Shown: positions 50,613-59,399 of the stretch, one piece after another
How positions within the stretch are numbered: the first letter of the stretch is position 1
Layout of the letters: each line of letters starts with the position of its first letter
Source of the DNA: Saccharothrix australiensis
GTDB taxonomy: Bacteria > Actinomycetota > Actinomycetes > Mycobacteriales > Pseudonocardiaceae
NCBI RefSeq assembly: GCF_003634935.1
Contig: NZ_RBXO01000001.1
Coordinates: 1,823,501-1,887,500 of the forward strand
Reading direction: 5' to 3'
Length of the DNA: 64,000 nt
Notes under the pieces: generated by a model
Told to the model about the DNA's origin: nothing
Seen by the model: only the letters and a program-made list of their open reading frames with translations
Database searches by the model: none
Translations under genes and position numbers: made by a program

Positions 50613-51848
50613 TCAGGCGTTGGTGAAGACCAGCGACACGTTGTGCCCGCCGAACCCGAACGAGTTGTTCACCGCCGCCACCAGGTCCACCTTGCGCGGC
50701 TCGCCGGTGACGACCTCCAGCTGCACCCTCGGGTCCTGGTCGACCAGGTTCAGGGTCGGCGGCACGACGCCGTCGCGCACCGAGAGCAGCGTGGTGATCG
50801 CCTCCACCGCGCCGGACGCGCCCAGCAGGTGGCCGTGGTTGCCCTTGGGCGCGGTCAGCAGCGGGTGGTCGCCGATCGCGCGCCGCACGGCCTGCGGCTC
50901 GATCACGTCGCCCACCTGGGTGGACGTCGCGTGGCAGTTGACGTGGCCCACGTCGGAGGGGTCGACACCGGCGCTGCGCAGCGCCGCCGCGATGGCCCGC
51001 GACTGGCCGATGCCCTCCGGGTCGGCCGCCGTGATGTGGTGGCCGTCCGAGCTGGTGCCGATGCCGGCGAGCCTGCCGTAGACGCGGGCGCCGCGCGCGC
51101 GGGCGAACTCCGCCCGCTCCAGCACCATGATCCCGGCGCCCTCGCCGAGCACGAAACCGTCCCGGTTGACGTCGAACGGGCGCGAGGCGCGCTCCGGGTC
51201 GTCGTTGCGGGTGCTCATGGTCCGGGCCTGGATGAAGCCCGCCATCGTGATCGTGGTGATGCACGCCTCCGCGCCGCCCGCCACGACCACGTCGGCCTCG
51301 CCCGCGCGCAGCATCCGCCACGCCCACGCCAGGCCCTCCGCGCCGGACGCGCAGGCCGACACCGGCGCGTGCACGCCCGCCCGCGCCTTGAGGTCCAGGC
51401 CGACGTGCGCGGCCGGGCCGTTGGGCATGAGCATCGGCACGGTCAGCGGCGACACCTTGCGCAGGCCGGCGGTCTCGATCAGGTCGTCCTGCTCCAGCAG
51501 CGTCATCGCGCCGCCGATGCCCGTGCCGATGACGACGCCGAGCCGCTCCGGGTCGACACCGCCCTCGCCGAGGCCGGAGTCCGCCCACGCCTGCCGGGCG
51601 GCGACGACCGCGACCTGCTCGCAGCGGTCCAACCGGCGCGCCTCGACGCGGGGCAGGATCTCGGTCGGCTCGACCGCGAGCTGCGCGGCGATGCGCACCG
51701 GCAGCTCGAACTTCTCCGCCCACTCGCCCACCAGCGGCCGGACGCCGCTGCGGCCGGCGAGCAGCGCGTCCCAGGTGGTGGCGACGTCGCCACCGAGCGG
51801 GGTGGTGGCACCCAGCCCGGTGACGACGACGTCGTTGTCAGTGGTCAT
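50613..51848 (-). CDS. fabF: 3-oxoacyl-ACP synthase II (beta-ketoacyl-ACP synthase)
   Basis: A 411-residue KAS II, elongating acyl-ACP with malonyl-ACP in fatty-acid synthesis. The Cys-His-His triad is visible: VSACASGAEGLAWA (nucleophile), VNCHATSTQVGDVIE, and KGNHGHLLGASGAVEAI. Full length for the family. Its ATG overlaps the acpP stop (ATGA), and it is the last gene of the fabD-fabH-acpP-fabF operon. Confidence 0.97.
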   Translation of the reverse strand: MTTDNDVVVTGLGATTPLGGDVATTWDALLAGRSGVRPLVGEWAEKFELPVRIAAQLAVEPTEILPRVEARRLDRCEQVAVVAARQAWADSGLGEGGVDPERLGVVIGTGIGGAMTLLEQDDLIETAGLRKVSPLTVPMLMPNGPAAHVGLDLKARAGVHAPVSACASGAEGLAWAWRMLRAGEADVVVAGGAEACITTITMAGFIQARTMSTRNDDPERASRPFDVNRDGFVLGEGAGIMVLERAEFARARGARVYGRLAGIGTSSDGHHITAADPEGIGQSRAIAAALRSAGVDPSDVGHVNCHATSTQVGDVIEPQAVRRAIGDHPLLTAPKGNHGHLLGASGAVEAITTLLSVRDGVVPPTLNLVDQDPRVQLEVVTGEPRKVDLVAAVNNSFGFGGHNVSLVFTNA

Positions 51849-52084
51849 GCGTTGCTGGCGATGTAGTTGACCGCATCGCCCACGGTCTTGAGGTTGGCCA
51901 GCTCGTCGTCGGGGATCTTGACGCCGAACTTGTCCTCGGCCTGCACGGCGATCTCCACCATGGACAGCGAGTCGATGTCCAGGTCGTCCACAAAGGACTT
52001 GTCGACCGTCACGTCGGCCGCCTCGACGCCGGCGACCTCCTCGACGATCTCGGCAAGCCCCTTCTGGATGTCCTCGTTGCTCAC
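51845..52084 (-). CDS. acpP: Acyl carrier protein
   Basis: A 79-residue ACP with the phosphopantetheine attachment site DDLDIDSLSMVEI (the Ser in DSL). The acidic helical protein carries the growing acyl chain. GTG at 52084 (VSNEDIQKGLAEIV) is preceded by a suitable GGAAGGGAATT-type purine run. It overlaps fabF by 4 bases and follows fabH by 61 bases. Confidence 0.97.
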   Translation of the reverse strand: MSNEDIQKGLAEIVEEVAGVEAADVTVDKSFVDDLDIDSLSMVEIAVQAEDKFGVKIPDDELANLKTVGDAVNYIASNA

Positions 52085-52145
52085 TGGAATTCCCTTCCTT
52101 CTGGCGTCCGCCGGCTGGGCTGTCCCACCGGAGTCTGGTGTCGGA

Positions 52146-53123
52146 TCACGGCAGTCGGACGACCTGTCCCGCGTAGGACAGGCCGGCGCCGAAGCCGACG
52201 AGCAGCGCCACGTCGCCGCTGCGGACCTCGCCCGCGGCGCGCATGTGGTCCAGCGCGAGCGGGATGGAGGCCGACGACGTGTTGCCGGAGTCCACGATGT
52301 CACGGGCGATCACGAGGTCCTCGCGGGCGCCCTTGGCGCGCAACCGCTTCGCGATCGCCTCGATGATCCGCAGGTTCGCCTGGTGCGGCACGAACACGTC
52401 CACCTCGGACACGTCGATGCCGGCCAGTTCCACCGCCCGCAGCGCGATGGGCGCGATCTGCGTGGTCGCCCAGCGGAAGACCGACTGGCCCTCCTGGAAG
52501 ATGAACGAGCTGCGGTCGGCCACGTGGATCATGTCCACCAGGTCTCCCGCGCTGCCCCAGGCGACCGGCCCGATGCCCGCCTCGTCCGCCGGCCCGACGA
52601 CCGCCGCGCCCGCGCCGTCGGCGAAGATGATCGCGGTCGACCGGTCCGTCGGGTTCACCCAGTCGGTGAGCTTCTCCGCGCCGATCACCAGCACGTGCCG
52701 CGCGGTGCCCGCGCGGACCAGGTCGGAGGCCGTGGCCAGGGCGTAGCAGAAGCCCGCGCAGGCCGCGTTCAGGTCGAACGCGGGCGCGGCGCGCACGCCG
52801 ATCCGGTCGGCGACCTGCGCCGCCGCGTTCGGGATCATCGACGGCATGGTGCAGGTCGCGACCAGCACGGCGTCGATCTCCGACGGCGTGAGCCCGGCGT
52901 CGGCGACGGCCTTCGCGCCCGCCTCGATCGCCATGTCGACGAGCTTCTCGTCGGGCTTGGCGAACCGGCGGTTGACGATGCCGACGCGCTCCCGGATCCA
53001 CTCGTCCGAGGTGTCCATCGTCTGCGCGAGGTCGTGGTTGCTGACGATCGTCTCGGGCTGGTAGCTGCCCAGCCCGAGGATGCGCGTGCCGGCGGTGCCG
53101 GTGTGCGCCGCGAGGGAAGTCAT
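52146..53123 (-). CDS. fabH: 3-oxoacyl-ACP synthase III
   Basis: A 325-residue KAS III, which starts chains by condensing acyl-CoA with malonyl-ACP. Cys in NAACAGFCYALATA, His in VFVPHQANLRII and Asn in SGNTSSASIPLAL form the catalytic triad. In actinomycetes it uses branched-chain acyl-CoA primers. The ATG overlaps the fabD stop (ATGA). Confidence 0.97.
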   Translation of the reverse strand: MTSLAAHTGTAGTRILGLGSYQPETIVSNHDLAQTMDTSDEWIRERVGIVNRRFAKPDEKLVDMAIEAGAKAVADAGLTPSEIDAVLVATCTMPSMIPNAAAQVADRIGVRAAPAFDLNAACAGFCYALATASDLVRAGTARHVLVIGAEKLTDWVNPTDRSTAIIFADGAGAAVVGPADEAGIGPVAWGSAGDLVDMIHVADRSSFIFQEGQSVFRWATTQIAPIALRAVELAGIDVSEVDVFVPHQANLRIIEAIAKRLRAKGAREDLVIARDIVDSGNTSSASIPLALDHMRAAGEVRSGDVALLVGFGAGLSYAGQVVRLP

Positions 53124-54058
53124 GCGGAGACCTCCGCGAGCAGCGCCACGACCTGGTCGAGCTGGTCGGGGGTCTTGAGAGCCAACGTGGGGGTGCCCTT
53201 CAGTTCGCGCTTGGCCAGGCCCGTCAACGCGCCCGCGGGCGGCAGTTCCACCACCGCGGACACGGCGCGCGCGCCCAGCGTCGCCTGGCAGGAGTCCCAC
53301 CGCACGGGGCGGGTCACCTGGGAGATGAGTCGGTCCAGCACCTCGGGGCCGGAGGTCACCTCGGCGCCGTCGGCGTTGGACAGCAGGGGCAGCGTGGGGT
53401 CGGCCACGGTGATCCCGGCGGCACGGGCGCGCAACGCCTCCTCGGCGGGCGCCATGTACCCGGTGTGGAACGCGCCCGCGACCTGGAGCCTGCGGACCTT
53501 CGCCCGCTCGGGCGGGTCCTCGACCAGCTTGTCCAGCGCGTCCAACCGACCGGCGGCGACGATCTGCCCCGCGCCGTTGCGGTTCGCGCCGACCAGCCCG
53601 AGGTCGTCGAGCCGGGCCAGCACGGCGTCCTCCGCGCCGCCGAGCACGGCCACCATCCCGGTCGGCTCCAGCGCGCACGCGGCGGCCATCTCGGCGCCGC
53701 GCACGGCGGCCAGCGCCACGGCGTCGTCGGCGGAGAGCACGCCCGCGATCGCGGCGGCGGCCAGCTCGCCGACGGAGTGACCGGCCACGACGGTGTCCGC
53801 GGGCAGGTCGACCCGCTGCCGCAGCGCCTCGTGCGCCAGCAGCGCGAGCGCCACGACCAGCGGCTGCGTGACGGCGGTGTCCTTGATCTCCTCGGCCTCG
53901 GCCGAGGTGCCCAGCCGCTTCAGGTCGAGCCCCGTCGCGTCCGACCACGCCGCCACCCGCTGCTCGGCCCCCTCGACGTCGAGCCAGGGCGCCAGCATGC
54001 CGGGTGTCTGAGACCCCTGTCCGGGGGCGAGGAGCGCGATCACCTGCTCACTGAACAC
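53120..54058 (-). CDS. fabD: Malonyl-CoA:ACP transacylase
   Basis: About 312 residues. IALLAPGQGSQTPGML is the N-terminal GQGSQ motif, VVAGHSVGELAAAAIAG contains the nucleophile Ser, and VAGAFHTGYMAPAEEALR the catalytic His. GTG 54058 (VFSEQVIALLAPGQ) is preferred; GTG 54088 would add 10 residues; neither has a good Shine-Dalgarno sequence. First gene of the FAS-II operon, 171 bases downstream of the PucR-type regulator gene (minus strand). Confidence 0.96.
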   Translation of the reverse strand: MFSEQVIALLAPGQGSQTPGMLAPWLDVEGAEQRVAAWSDATGLDLKRLGTSAEAEEIKDTAVTQPLVVALALLAHEALRQRVDLPADTVVAGHSVGELAAAAIAGVLSADDAVALAAVRGAEMAAACALEPTGMVAVLGGAEDAVLARLDDLGLVGANRNGAGQIVAAGRLDALDKLVEDPPERAKVRRLQVAGAFHTGYMAPAEEALRARAAGITVADPTLPLLSNADGAEVTSGPEVLDRLISQVTRPVRWDSCQATLGARAVSAVVELPPAGALTGLAKRELKGTPTLALKTPDQLDQVVALLAEVSA

Positions 54059-54110
54059 GTTGCCGGCGGTCGCCGGGGATGCTGCCACTGACGAAACGCG
54101 GCGGTGCCTG

Positions 54111-54127
54111 TTGTAGGGTTCCTACAA
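54111..54127. promoter_or_regulatory. Inverted repeat in the fabD promoter region
   Basis: TTGTAGG-GTT-CCTACAA, a perfect 7+7 palindrome, about 53-69 bases upstream of the fabD start. It is the only clear palindrome between fasR and fabD and so the best candidate site for the regulator; it may also include the -10 region. Confidence 0.6.
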
Positions 54128-54228
54128 AGGTGACTCAAAGATGAACGTAGAACGACCCCGCGTGTTGTCGATGACGGCCCATATGACCCCAAACGGGACG
54201 TGCGTAATGCGTCACACCCGAACGAGGG

Positions 54229-55416
54229 TCACCACAACCCGCGAGCCCGCGCGAGCCTGCCGACCGACAGCGCGACCCGGAGCACCAGCGCGTCACGGGG
54301 GTCGTTCGCGTTCCTCCCGGTGAGCTCCGTCGCGCGCCGCAGCCGGTAGCGGACCGTGTTCGGGTGGACGAACAGCTTCCGCGCGCACGCCTCCAGCACG
54401 CCACCCACCTCCAGGAACGCGTCGACCGTCTCCAGCAGCGCGCCGCCCGCCTCCTCCAGGGGCCGCGCCACCCGGTCCACCAGCTGCCACTCGGCCTCGG
54501 GGTCGCCGGCCAGCGCCCGCTCCGGCAGCAGGTCCAGCGACCGCACCGGCCGGGGCGCGGCCGGCCAGCCGACGACGGCCCGCAGCCCCGACAGGGCGTC
54601 GCCCGCGCTGCGGTGCGCCTCGGCGAGGCTCGACACGGACGGTCCCGCCACCACCGGTCCCGCGCCGAACGCGTCCGCCAGCCGCACCAGCGCGTCCCCG
54701 GTCTCCGTCTCGCCGCCGAGCACGACCACCAGCCGGGAACCCTGCACGCTCAGCAGCACCGGCCGGGAGATCCGGGCCGCCCGGCTGCGCACCTCGAAGA
54801 CCACCGCGGGCGGGTCGTCCGACGGCGGGTTGCCCACCAGGACCGTCGCCTCGGCCGCCGGGTCCCAGCCCAGCGCGGTGGCGCGCGACAGCAGCGACTC
54901 CTCGGCGTCGCCGCGGACGATCCCGTCCACCACCAGCGCCTCCAGCCGGGCGTCCCACGCGCCGCGGGCCTCCGCCGCCGCCGCGTAGGAGGTGGCGGCC
55001 GAGAAGGCGATCTCCCGCCCGTACCGGAGCACGCCCTCGGTGAGCAGCGCGCGTTCGGCCTCGTCGGCGGCCAGCTTCGGCAGCAGCTGCTCGAACAGCT
55101 CCAGGGCGATGCGCACCAGCTCGACGGTCTGGCGCAGGCTGACCCAGCGCGAGATGTCCTTGGGCGCGGACCGGAACGCCTCGGCCGTGAGGCGGATGGC
55201 CTGCTGCGGGTCGTGCAGCCAGGAGACGAACCCGGCGACCCCGTTCTGGATCAGCAGCAGCACGCCCGCCCGCTGGTCGGCGGGCATCCGCCGGAACCAG
55301 GGCAGGCGGGCCTCCATCTCGGCGACGCTGGCCGTGGCGAGGTCCCCGGAGGCCCGCTGCAAGGTGCGCAGCGTCTCCCGCGACAGCGTGGGCAACACCT
55401 CGGCTGAGCTGCTCAT
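54229..55416 (-). CDS. fasR: PucR-family regulator of fatty-acid synthesis (FasR-like)
   Basis: A 395-residue regulator. The N-terminal ligand-sensing region (helical, from SRETLRTLQRASGDL) is followed by a GGDEF-like middle and a C-terminal PucR helix-turn-helix (KLFVHPNTVRYRLRRATELT). The same gene directly precedes fabD in Streptomyces, where FasR activates the fabDHPF operon. ATG 55416 has GGTGGGGG upstream. Same strand as the fab operon, 170 bases ahead of it. Confidence 0.92.
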   Translation of the reverse strand: MSSSAEVLPTLSRETLRTLQRASGDLATASVAEMEARLPWFRRMPADQRAGVLLLIQNGVAGFVSWLHDPQQAIRLTAEAFRSAPKDISRWVSLRQTVELVRIALELFEQLLPKLAADEAERALLTEGVLRYGREIAFSAATSYAAAAEARGAWDARLEALVVDGIVRGDAEESLLSRATALGWDPAAEATVLVGNPPSDDPPAVVFEVRSRAARISRPVLLSVQGSRLVVVLGGETETGDALVRLADAFGAGPVVAGPSVSSLAEAHRSAGDALSGLRAVVGWPAAPRPVRSLDLLPERALAGDPEAEWQLVDRVARPLEEAGGALLETVDAFLEVGGVLEACARKLFVHPNTVRYRLRRATELTGRNANDPRDALVLRVALSVGRLARARGLW

Positions 55417-55766
55417 ACCCCCACCATCGCACACCCGGCGGGCCACCCACGCGGCCCGCTCTCGGCCGTGCGGGCGGGCGGGGAGCGGGGCCGTCCACCC
55501 TCGCCGGTCGACGTCCGGGGCGGTGCGCGTGCGGGCGGGGCGCCGGTAACCCGTCGGCCCCCGGAGCCGCGTGCCGGGGCTGCCCGGTCGGCCCCGTGCG
55601 CGGCCCGTCGGACCTCGGAGCCGCCTGCCGGTCACCGGTGGCGGTGCGCTGCCGAGGGCCCCGCGCGGGCCTTCCCGGTCACCCACACCAACGAGTGACT
55701 CGACCTGTCGTCGCCTCCCGATCGACCTACCTTCGGGAGCACCCACCACCACACGGGAGGTCGCCC

Positions 55767-57305
55767 ATGCGCAGAATCCTGTCGGTCGGTTTGGCGACGA
55801 CGCTGTTGTTGTCGACGGCGGCGGCACCTACCTTCGGCACGTCCGGCTCACCACCGTCCGTCGACCCGCTGGCACCCTTCACCGGCCAACAACTCACCTG
55901 GAAAGCCTGCCACGACGGTCTCGAGTGCGCGGACCTCGTCCTGCCGCTGGACTACACCCGCCCCGCGGCCGACCGGATATCGCTGCACATCAGCCGCCGG
56001 AAGGCCACCGACCCGGCCCGCCGCCGCGGCATCCTCGTCCTCAACCCCGGAGGCCCCGGCGGCTCCGGGATCACCATGCCCAAGTTCCTGGCGAAGTCCG
56101 CCGCCGCCGCCGTCTACGACCTGATCGGGTTCGACCCCAGGGGCGTGGGCGGGTCGACCGAGCTGAACTGCCGCACCGGTCCCGGCTTCGCGGTCGCCGA
56201 CACCCGGCCGATCGACGCGGACTTCCCGAAGTGGGCCGCCGAGGCCCGCGCGGCCGAGGACGCCTGCCAACGCGCGGGCGGCGGCATCCGGCCGCACGTC
56301 AACACCCCGAACACCGCCCGCGACATGGACGTCGTGCGCGCCGTGCTCGGCGAGGAGAAGCTGAACTACCTGGGCTACTCCTACGGCACCTACCTGGGCG
56401 CGGTGTACGGCAGCCTCTTCCCGGACCGCCTCGACCGCAACGTGCTCGACTCCGCCGTGCACCCCGAGTGGGTGTGGCGCGAGCAGTTCCGCGCGCAGGC
56501 CGTCGCCTACCGGCGCAACGTCGAGCAGTGGGCCGACTGGGTCGCCGCCCGCAACGACCGGTTCGGGCTCGGCACGACGGCCAAGGAGGTGCTGGGCGTG
56601 GTGGAGCGGATCGCGGCGCGCCTGGCGGAGCACCCGGTCGGCGAGCAGACCCGGACGGCGTTCGACGCGGCGGTCGGCGTCGGCGCGCGCTACCGCCCGC
56701 TGTGGTCGGAGATCGCGGCCACCGTCCAGCAGCTCAAGGGCGACCCGGCCGCCACCGCCGAGTCGGGGCTGGTGATGGCGCGGGCGGCCAGGAAGGAGCT
56801 GCGCTCGGGCGTGTTCGACACCGTGACGTGCGAGGCGGACTGGCCGACCGACGTGCAGACCTACTTCGAGGACATGCGGGTGTTCCGCGAGCGCTACCCG
56901 TACGGGTTCGGCGTGGCCCGCGCCGCGCCGACGACGTGCACCTTCCGCTCGTTCACGCCGCCCGAGCCGCCGGTGGAGCTGCGCCGGGACGGTTACCCGA
57001 TCGGTGTCGTCGTGCAGGCCGAGGGCGACACCCAGACCCAGTACGAGAGCGGGCCGGCGATGGCGTCGCGCCTGGGCCACAGCCTGATCACCGTCCGGGA
57101 CGAGGGCAGGCACGGCATCTACGGCGGCGCCAACAAGTGCGTCAACGCGGCCGTGGACCGCTACCTGGTGGACGGCGTGCTGCCGGACAGCAGCTCGGCC
57201 TGTCCGGGCGACCCGCGGCCGGTGACCGACAAGCCGCCCTCGGCCGCCTTCGTGCAGTCCTATCTGGACGGTCGCGGGATCGCGGCCTGGACCGAGCGCT
57301 TCTAG
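55767..57305 (+). CDS. Secreted alpha/beta hydrolase (S33 tripeptidyl aminopeptidase-like)
   Basis: A 512-residue exported protein: signal peptide RRILSVGLATTLLLSTAAAP, then the SlpD/E/TAP-like hydrolase domain. GYSYGTYLGAVYGSLF holds the nucleophile Ser, VVQAEGDTQTQYESG the acid and RHGIYGGANKCV the His. The oxyanion region is LNPGGPGGSG. Homologues release tripeptides from secreted proteins. GGGAGG precedes the ATG. Cysteines KACHDGLECADL and others near the C-terminus probably form disulfides. It is followed by a strong terminator. Confidence 0.93.
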   Translation: MRRILSVGLATTLLLSTAAAPTFGTSGSPPSVDPLAPFTGQQLTWKACHDGLECADLVLPLDYTRPAADRISLHISRRKATDPARRRGILVLNPGGPGGSGITMPKFLAKSAAAAVYDLIGFDPRGVGGSTELNCRTGPGFAVADTRPIDADFPKWAAEARAAEDACQRAGGGIRPHVNTPNTARDMDVVRAVLGEEKLNYLGYSYGTYLGAVYGSLFPDRLDRNVLDSAVHPEWVWREQFRAQAVAYRRNVEQWADWVAARNDRFGLGTTAKEVLGVVERIAARLAEHPVGEQTRTAFDAAVGVGARYRPLWSEIAATVQQLKGDPAATAESGLVMARAARKELRSGVFDTVTCEADWPTDVQTYFEDMRVFRERYPYGFGVARAAPTTCTFRSFTPPEPPVELRRDGYPIGVVVQAEGDTQTQYESGPAMASRLGHSLITVRDEGRHGIYGGANKCVNAAVDRYLVDGVLPDSSSACPGDPRPVTDKPPSAAFVQSYLDGRGIAAWTERF

Positions 57306-57316
57306 CGCGCGGGAAC

Positions 57317-57356
57317 GGAAACGCCCGACGCGCTCACGAGCGCATCGGGCGTTTCC
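57317..57356. terminator. Terminator after the S33 peptidase gene
   Basis: An 18-bp stem (57317-57334 with 57339-57356) with one mismatch and a 4-base loop, 11 bases after the stop codon, preceded by A-rich and followed by pyrimidine-rich sequence. Confidence 0.82.
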
Positions 57357-57516
57357 CTCTCCCCGGTCCCCACCGGTGATTCCACTCTGGACTGTTCGCG
57401 GGGATCGCGCCACGCGAGTCACCCTTTCGTGCCACAGCTTCAGGTTGCCGGGTGATGCGGCCTGGGAAACGATCTCCCCAAGCGACACCGTGCGACTCCC
57501 GAGGAGGGACGACGAC

Positions 57517-58497
57517 GTGGGCTCCCAGATCACCGACGGGCTCGGCCAGGCGTGGGCGATGGTGGCCACGTTCGTGCCGAAGCTGCTCGGCTTCCTGCTC
57601 GTGCTGCTGATCGGCTGGCTCATCGCCAAGGCGCTCGCCAAGGCGGTGGGCTTCCTCCTCGAACGGGCCGGGTTCGACCGGCTGGTGGAGAGGTCCGGCC
57701 TGGGCGGCGCGATGAGCCGGTCGCCGATCGACGCGTCCGTCCTGATCGTCAAGCTCGTCTACTACGCCGTGCTGCTGATCGCGCTGCAGCTCGCGTTCGG
57801 GGTGTTCGGCGCGGGCAACGCGGTGAGCACCCTGCTCAACGAGGTCATCGCGTACCTGCCGCGCATCGTCGTGGCGATCGTCCTCGTCCTGGTCGCCGCC
57901 GCCATCGGGAAGGCGGTGCGCGGCCTGGTCGCGGGCGCGCTCGGCGAGCGGCCGTACACGCGGGCGCTCGGGGGCACCGCCTACGGCTTCATCCTGGCGC
58001 TCGGCGTCATCGCCGCGCTGAACCAGCTCGGCATCGCGGTGTCGGTGACCATGCCGGTGCTGATCGCCGTCCTGGCGACGGTGGCGGGTGTGGTCGTGGT
58101 CGGCGTCGGCGGCGGCCTGGTGCGGCCCATGCAGGAGCGCTGGGAGGGGTGGCTCCAGCGGGCGCAGGAGGAGGCCAAGGCGTCCGCGCCCGAGCCGCGC
58201 CGGTCGCAGGAGCCGGTGACGTCCTCGGCCCGCGCCGGGGAGCCGGTGACGTCCTCGGCCCGCGCCGCGGAGCCGGCGACGTCCTCCGCCCGCGCCACCT
58301 CCACGTGGCAGGCGCAGATGGACCCGCCCACGCCCCCGGCGGGGCTGCCCCGGCCGCCCCAGCCCCAGCAGCAGTCGCAGCCCCAGCACCAGGCGCAGCA
58401 CCAGTCCCCGCCTCAGCCCCACCAGTCCCAGCCTCAGCACCAGTCCCAGCCCCAGCACCAGTCCCAGCCCGGCTGGCACCCCGGCCCCGAGCGGTGA
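57517..58497 (+). CDS. TM-helix-repeat (mechanosensitive-channel-like) membrane protein with Gln/Pro-rich tail
   Basis: A 326-residue protein. Four or five membrane helices (LLGFLLVLLIGWLIAKALAK, VKLVYYAVLLIALQLAFGVF, LPRIVVAIVLVLVAAAIGKA, VLIAVLATVAGVVVVGVGGG) follow the conserved TM_helix repeat of the CmpX/MscS-related family. The C-terminal 100 residues are low complexity: three EPVTSSARA-type decapeptides then about six QPQHQS repeats. GTG 57517 is supported by GAGGAGGG upstream. Probably senses membrane tension or osmotic state; the tail is unusual. Confidence 0.82.
   Translation: MGSQITDGLGQAWAMVATFVPKLLGFLLVLLIGWLIAKALAKAVGFLLERAGFDRLVERSGLGGAMSRSPIDASVLIVKLVYYAVLLIALQLAFGVFGAGNAVSTLLNEVIAYLPRIVVAIVLVLVAAAIGKAVRGLVAGALGERPYTRALGGTAYGFILALGVIAALNQLGIAVSVTMPVLIAVLATVAGVVVVGVGGGLVRPMQERWEGWLQRAQEEAKASAPEPRRSQEPVTSSARAGEPVTSSARAAEPATSSARATSTWQAQMDPPTPPAGLPRPPQPQQQSQPQHQAQHQSPPQPHQSQPQHQSQPQHQSQPGWHPGPER
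58211..58475 (+). repeat. Intragenic tandem repeats encoding the low-complexity tail
   Basis: Three 30-bp units at 58211, 58241 and 58271 encode EPVTSSARA-type decapeptides; from about 58370 an 18-bp unit of the type CAGCCCCAGCACCAGTCC is repeated with variation. Repeat number is likely variable between strains. Confidence 0.8.
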
Positions 58498-58759
58498 CCG
58501 GGACGGCGCCGCCCGACCCGCCCCGCTCGCCCCCGGATCACCCGATCCGGCCAGCCCGACCCGCTCGACCGACCCGACCCGGTCCGCTCGGCCCGGCGCC
58601 GGACGACGGAGCCCCGCCCACCGTGGGCGGGGCTCCGTCGCGTGTCGGGGCCGCCCCGACCCCGCCGTCGCGGCGCCCACGGACCGTGTGGGCCGCGTTA
58701 CGTCGGGAATCCGGCGACGCCGGCCGGTGTTCCCCGCGAAGAGACGATGGGAGAACGCG

Positions 58760-59386
58760 ATGCGCGTCCTGGTGGATCACGGCTTCACGGTCTTCGGCCA
58801 GCAGGTGTCCTACGCCGAGTTCACCGGTCAGGTGTTCGCCCTGGTCGTGGTGTACCTGGCGCAGCGCCGGTCGCTGTGGACGTGGCCCGTGCAGCTCCTG
58901 TCGGTCACCCTCCTGTTCGTCGTCTACGTCTCCGCGCACCTCGGCGGCACGGCGTCCCGCCAGGTCGTGATCGCGCTGATCACCCTCTACGGCTGGTGGG
59001 CGTGGACCCGCCGCCGCGACCCGGTGTTCGGCGTGGTCGTGCGCAGGGGCACGGTCCGCGAGCGCGTCGCCGTCGGAGCGGCCTTCGTGGTGGGCACGTC
59101 GGCGTTCGCGCTGGTCCTGGACGCGCTGGACGCGTCGTGGGCACCGTGGCCGGACGCGGCGATCTTCGTCGGCACGGTGCTCGCGTTCGCGCTCCAGGGC
59201 CTGGGCCTGGTCGAGTTCTGGCTGGTGTGGCTGGTGGTGGACGCGATCGGCGTGCCGCTCCAGCTCCAGTCCGGCCTGTACTTCAGCGCGCTGGTCTACA
59301 CGGTGTTCGCCGCGCTGGTCGTGCGCGGCTGGGTCGACTGGAACCGCGAGGCGAAACGAGCGGCCCTGGCCGCGGCCGCGCGCTGA
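58760..59386 (+). CDS. pnuC: Nicotinamide riboside transporter PnuC
   Basis: A 208-residue integral membrane protein with about seven helices and the PnuC pattern LITLYGWWAWTRRRD and ALYFSALV-type C-terminus (LQSGLYFSALVYTVFAAL). It takes up nicotinamide riboside for NAD synthesis. It is preceded by about 260 bases without a recognisable riboswitch and converges with a lipoprotein gene 13 bases away. Confidence 0.92.
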   Translation: MRVLVDHGFTVFGQQVSYAEFTGQVFALVVVYLAQRRSLWTWPVQLLSVTLLFVVYVSAHLGGTASRQVVIALITLYGWWAWTRRRDPVFGVVVRRGTVRERVAVGAAFVVGTSAFALVLDALDASWAPWPDAAIFVGTVLAFALQGLGLVEFWLVWLVVDAIGVPLQLQSGLYFSALVYTVFAALVVRGWVDWNREAKRAALAAAAR

Positions 59387-59399
59387 CCGCGCGCCGGCG

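Noticed and set aside
58498..58759. NAD- or thiamine-type riboswitch upstream of pnuC
   Set aside because: No recognisable conserved box; only GC-rich hairpins including repeats of CCCACCGTGGGCGG type.
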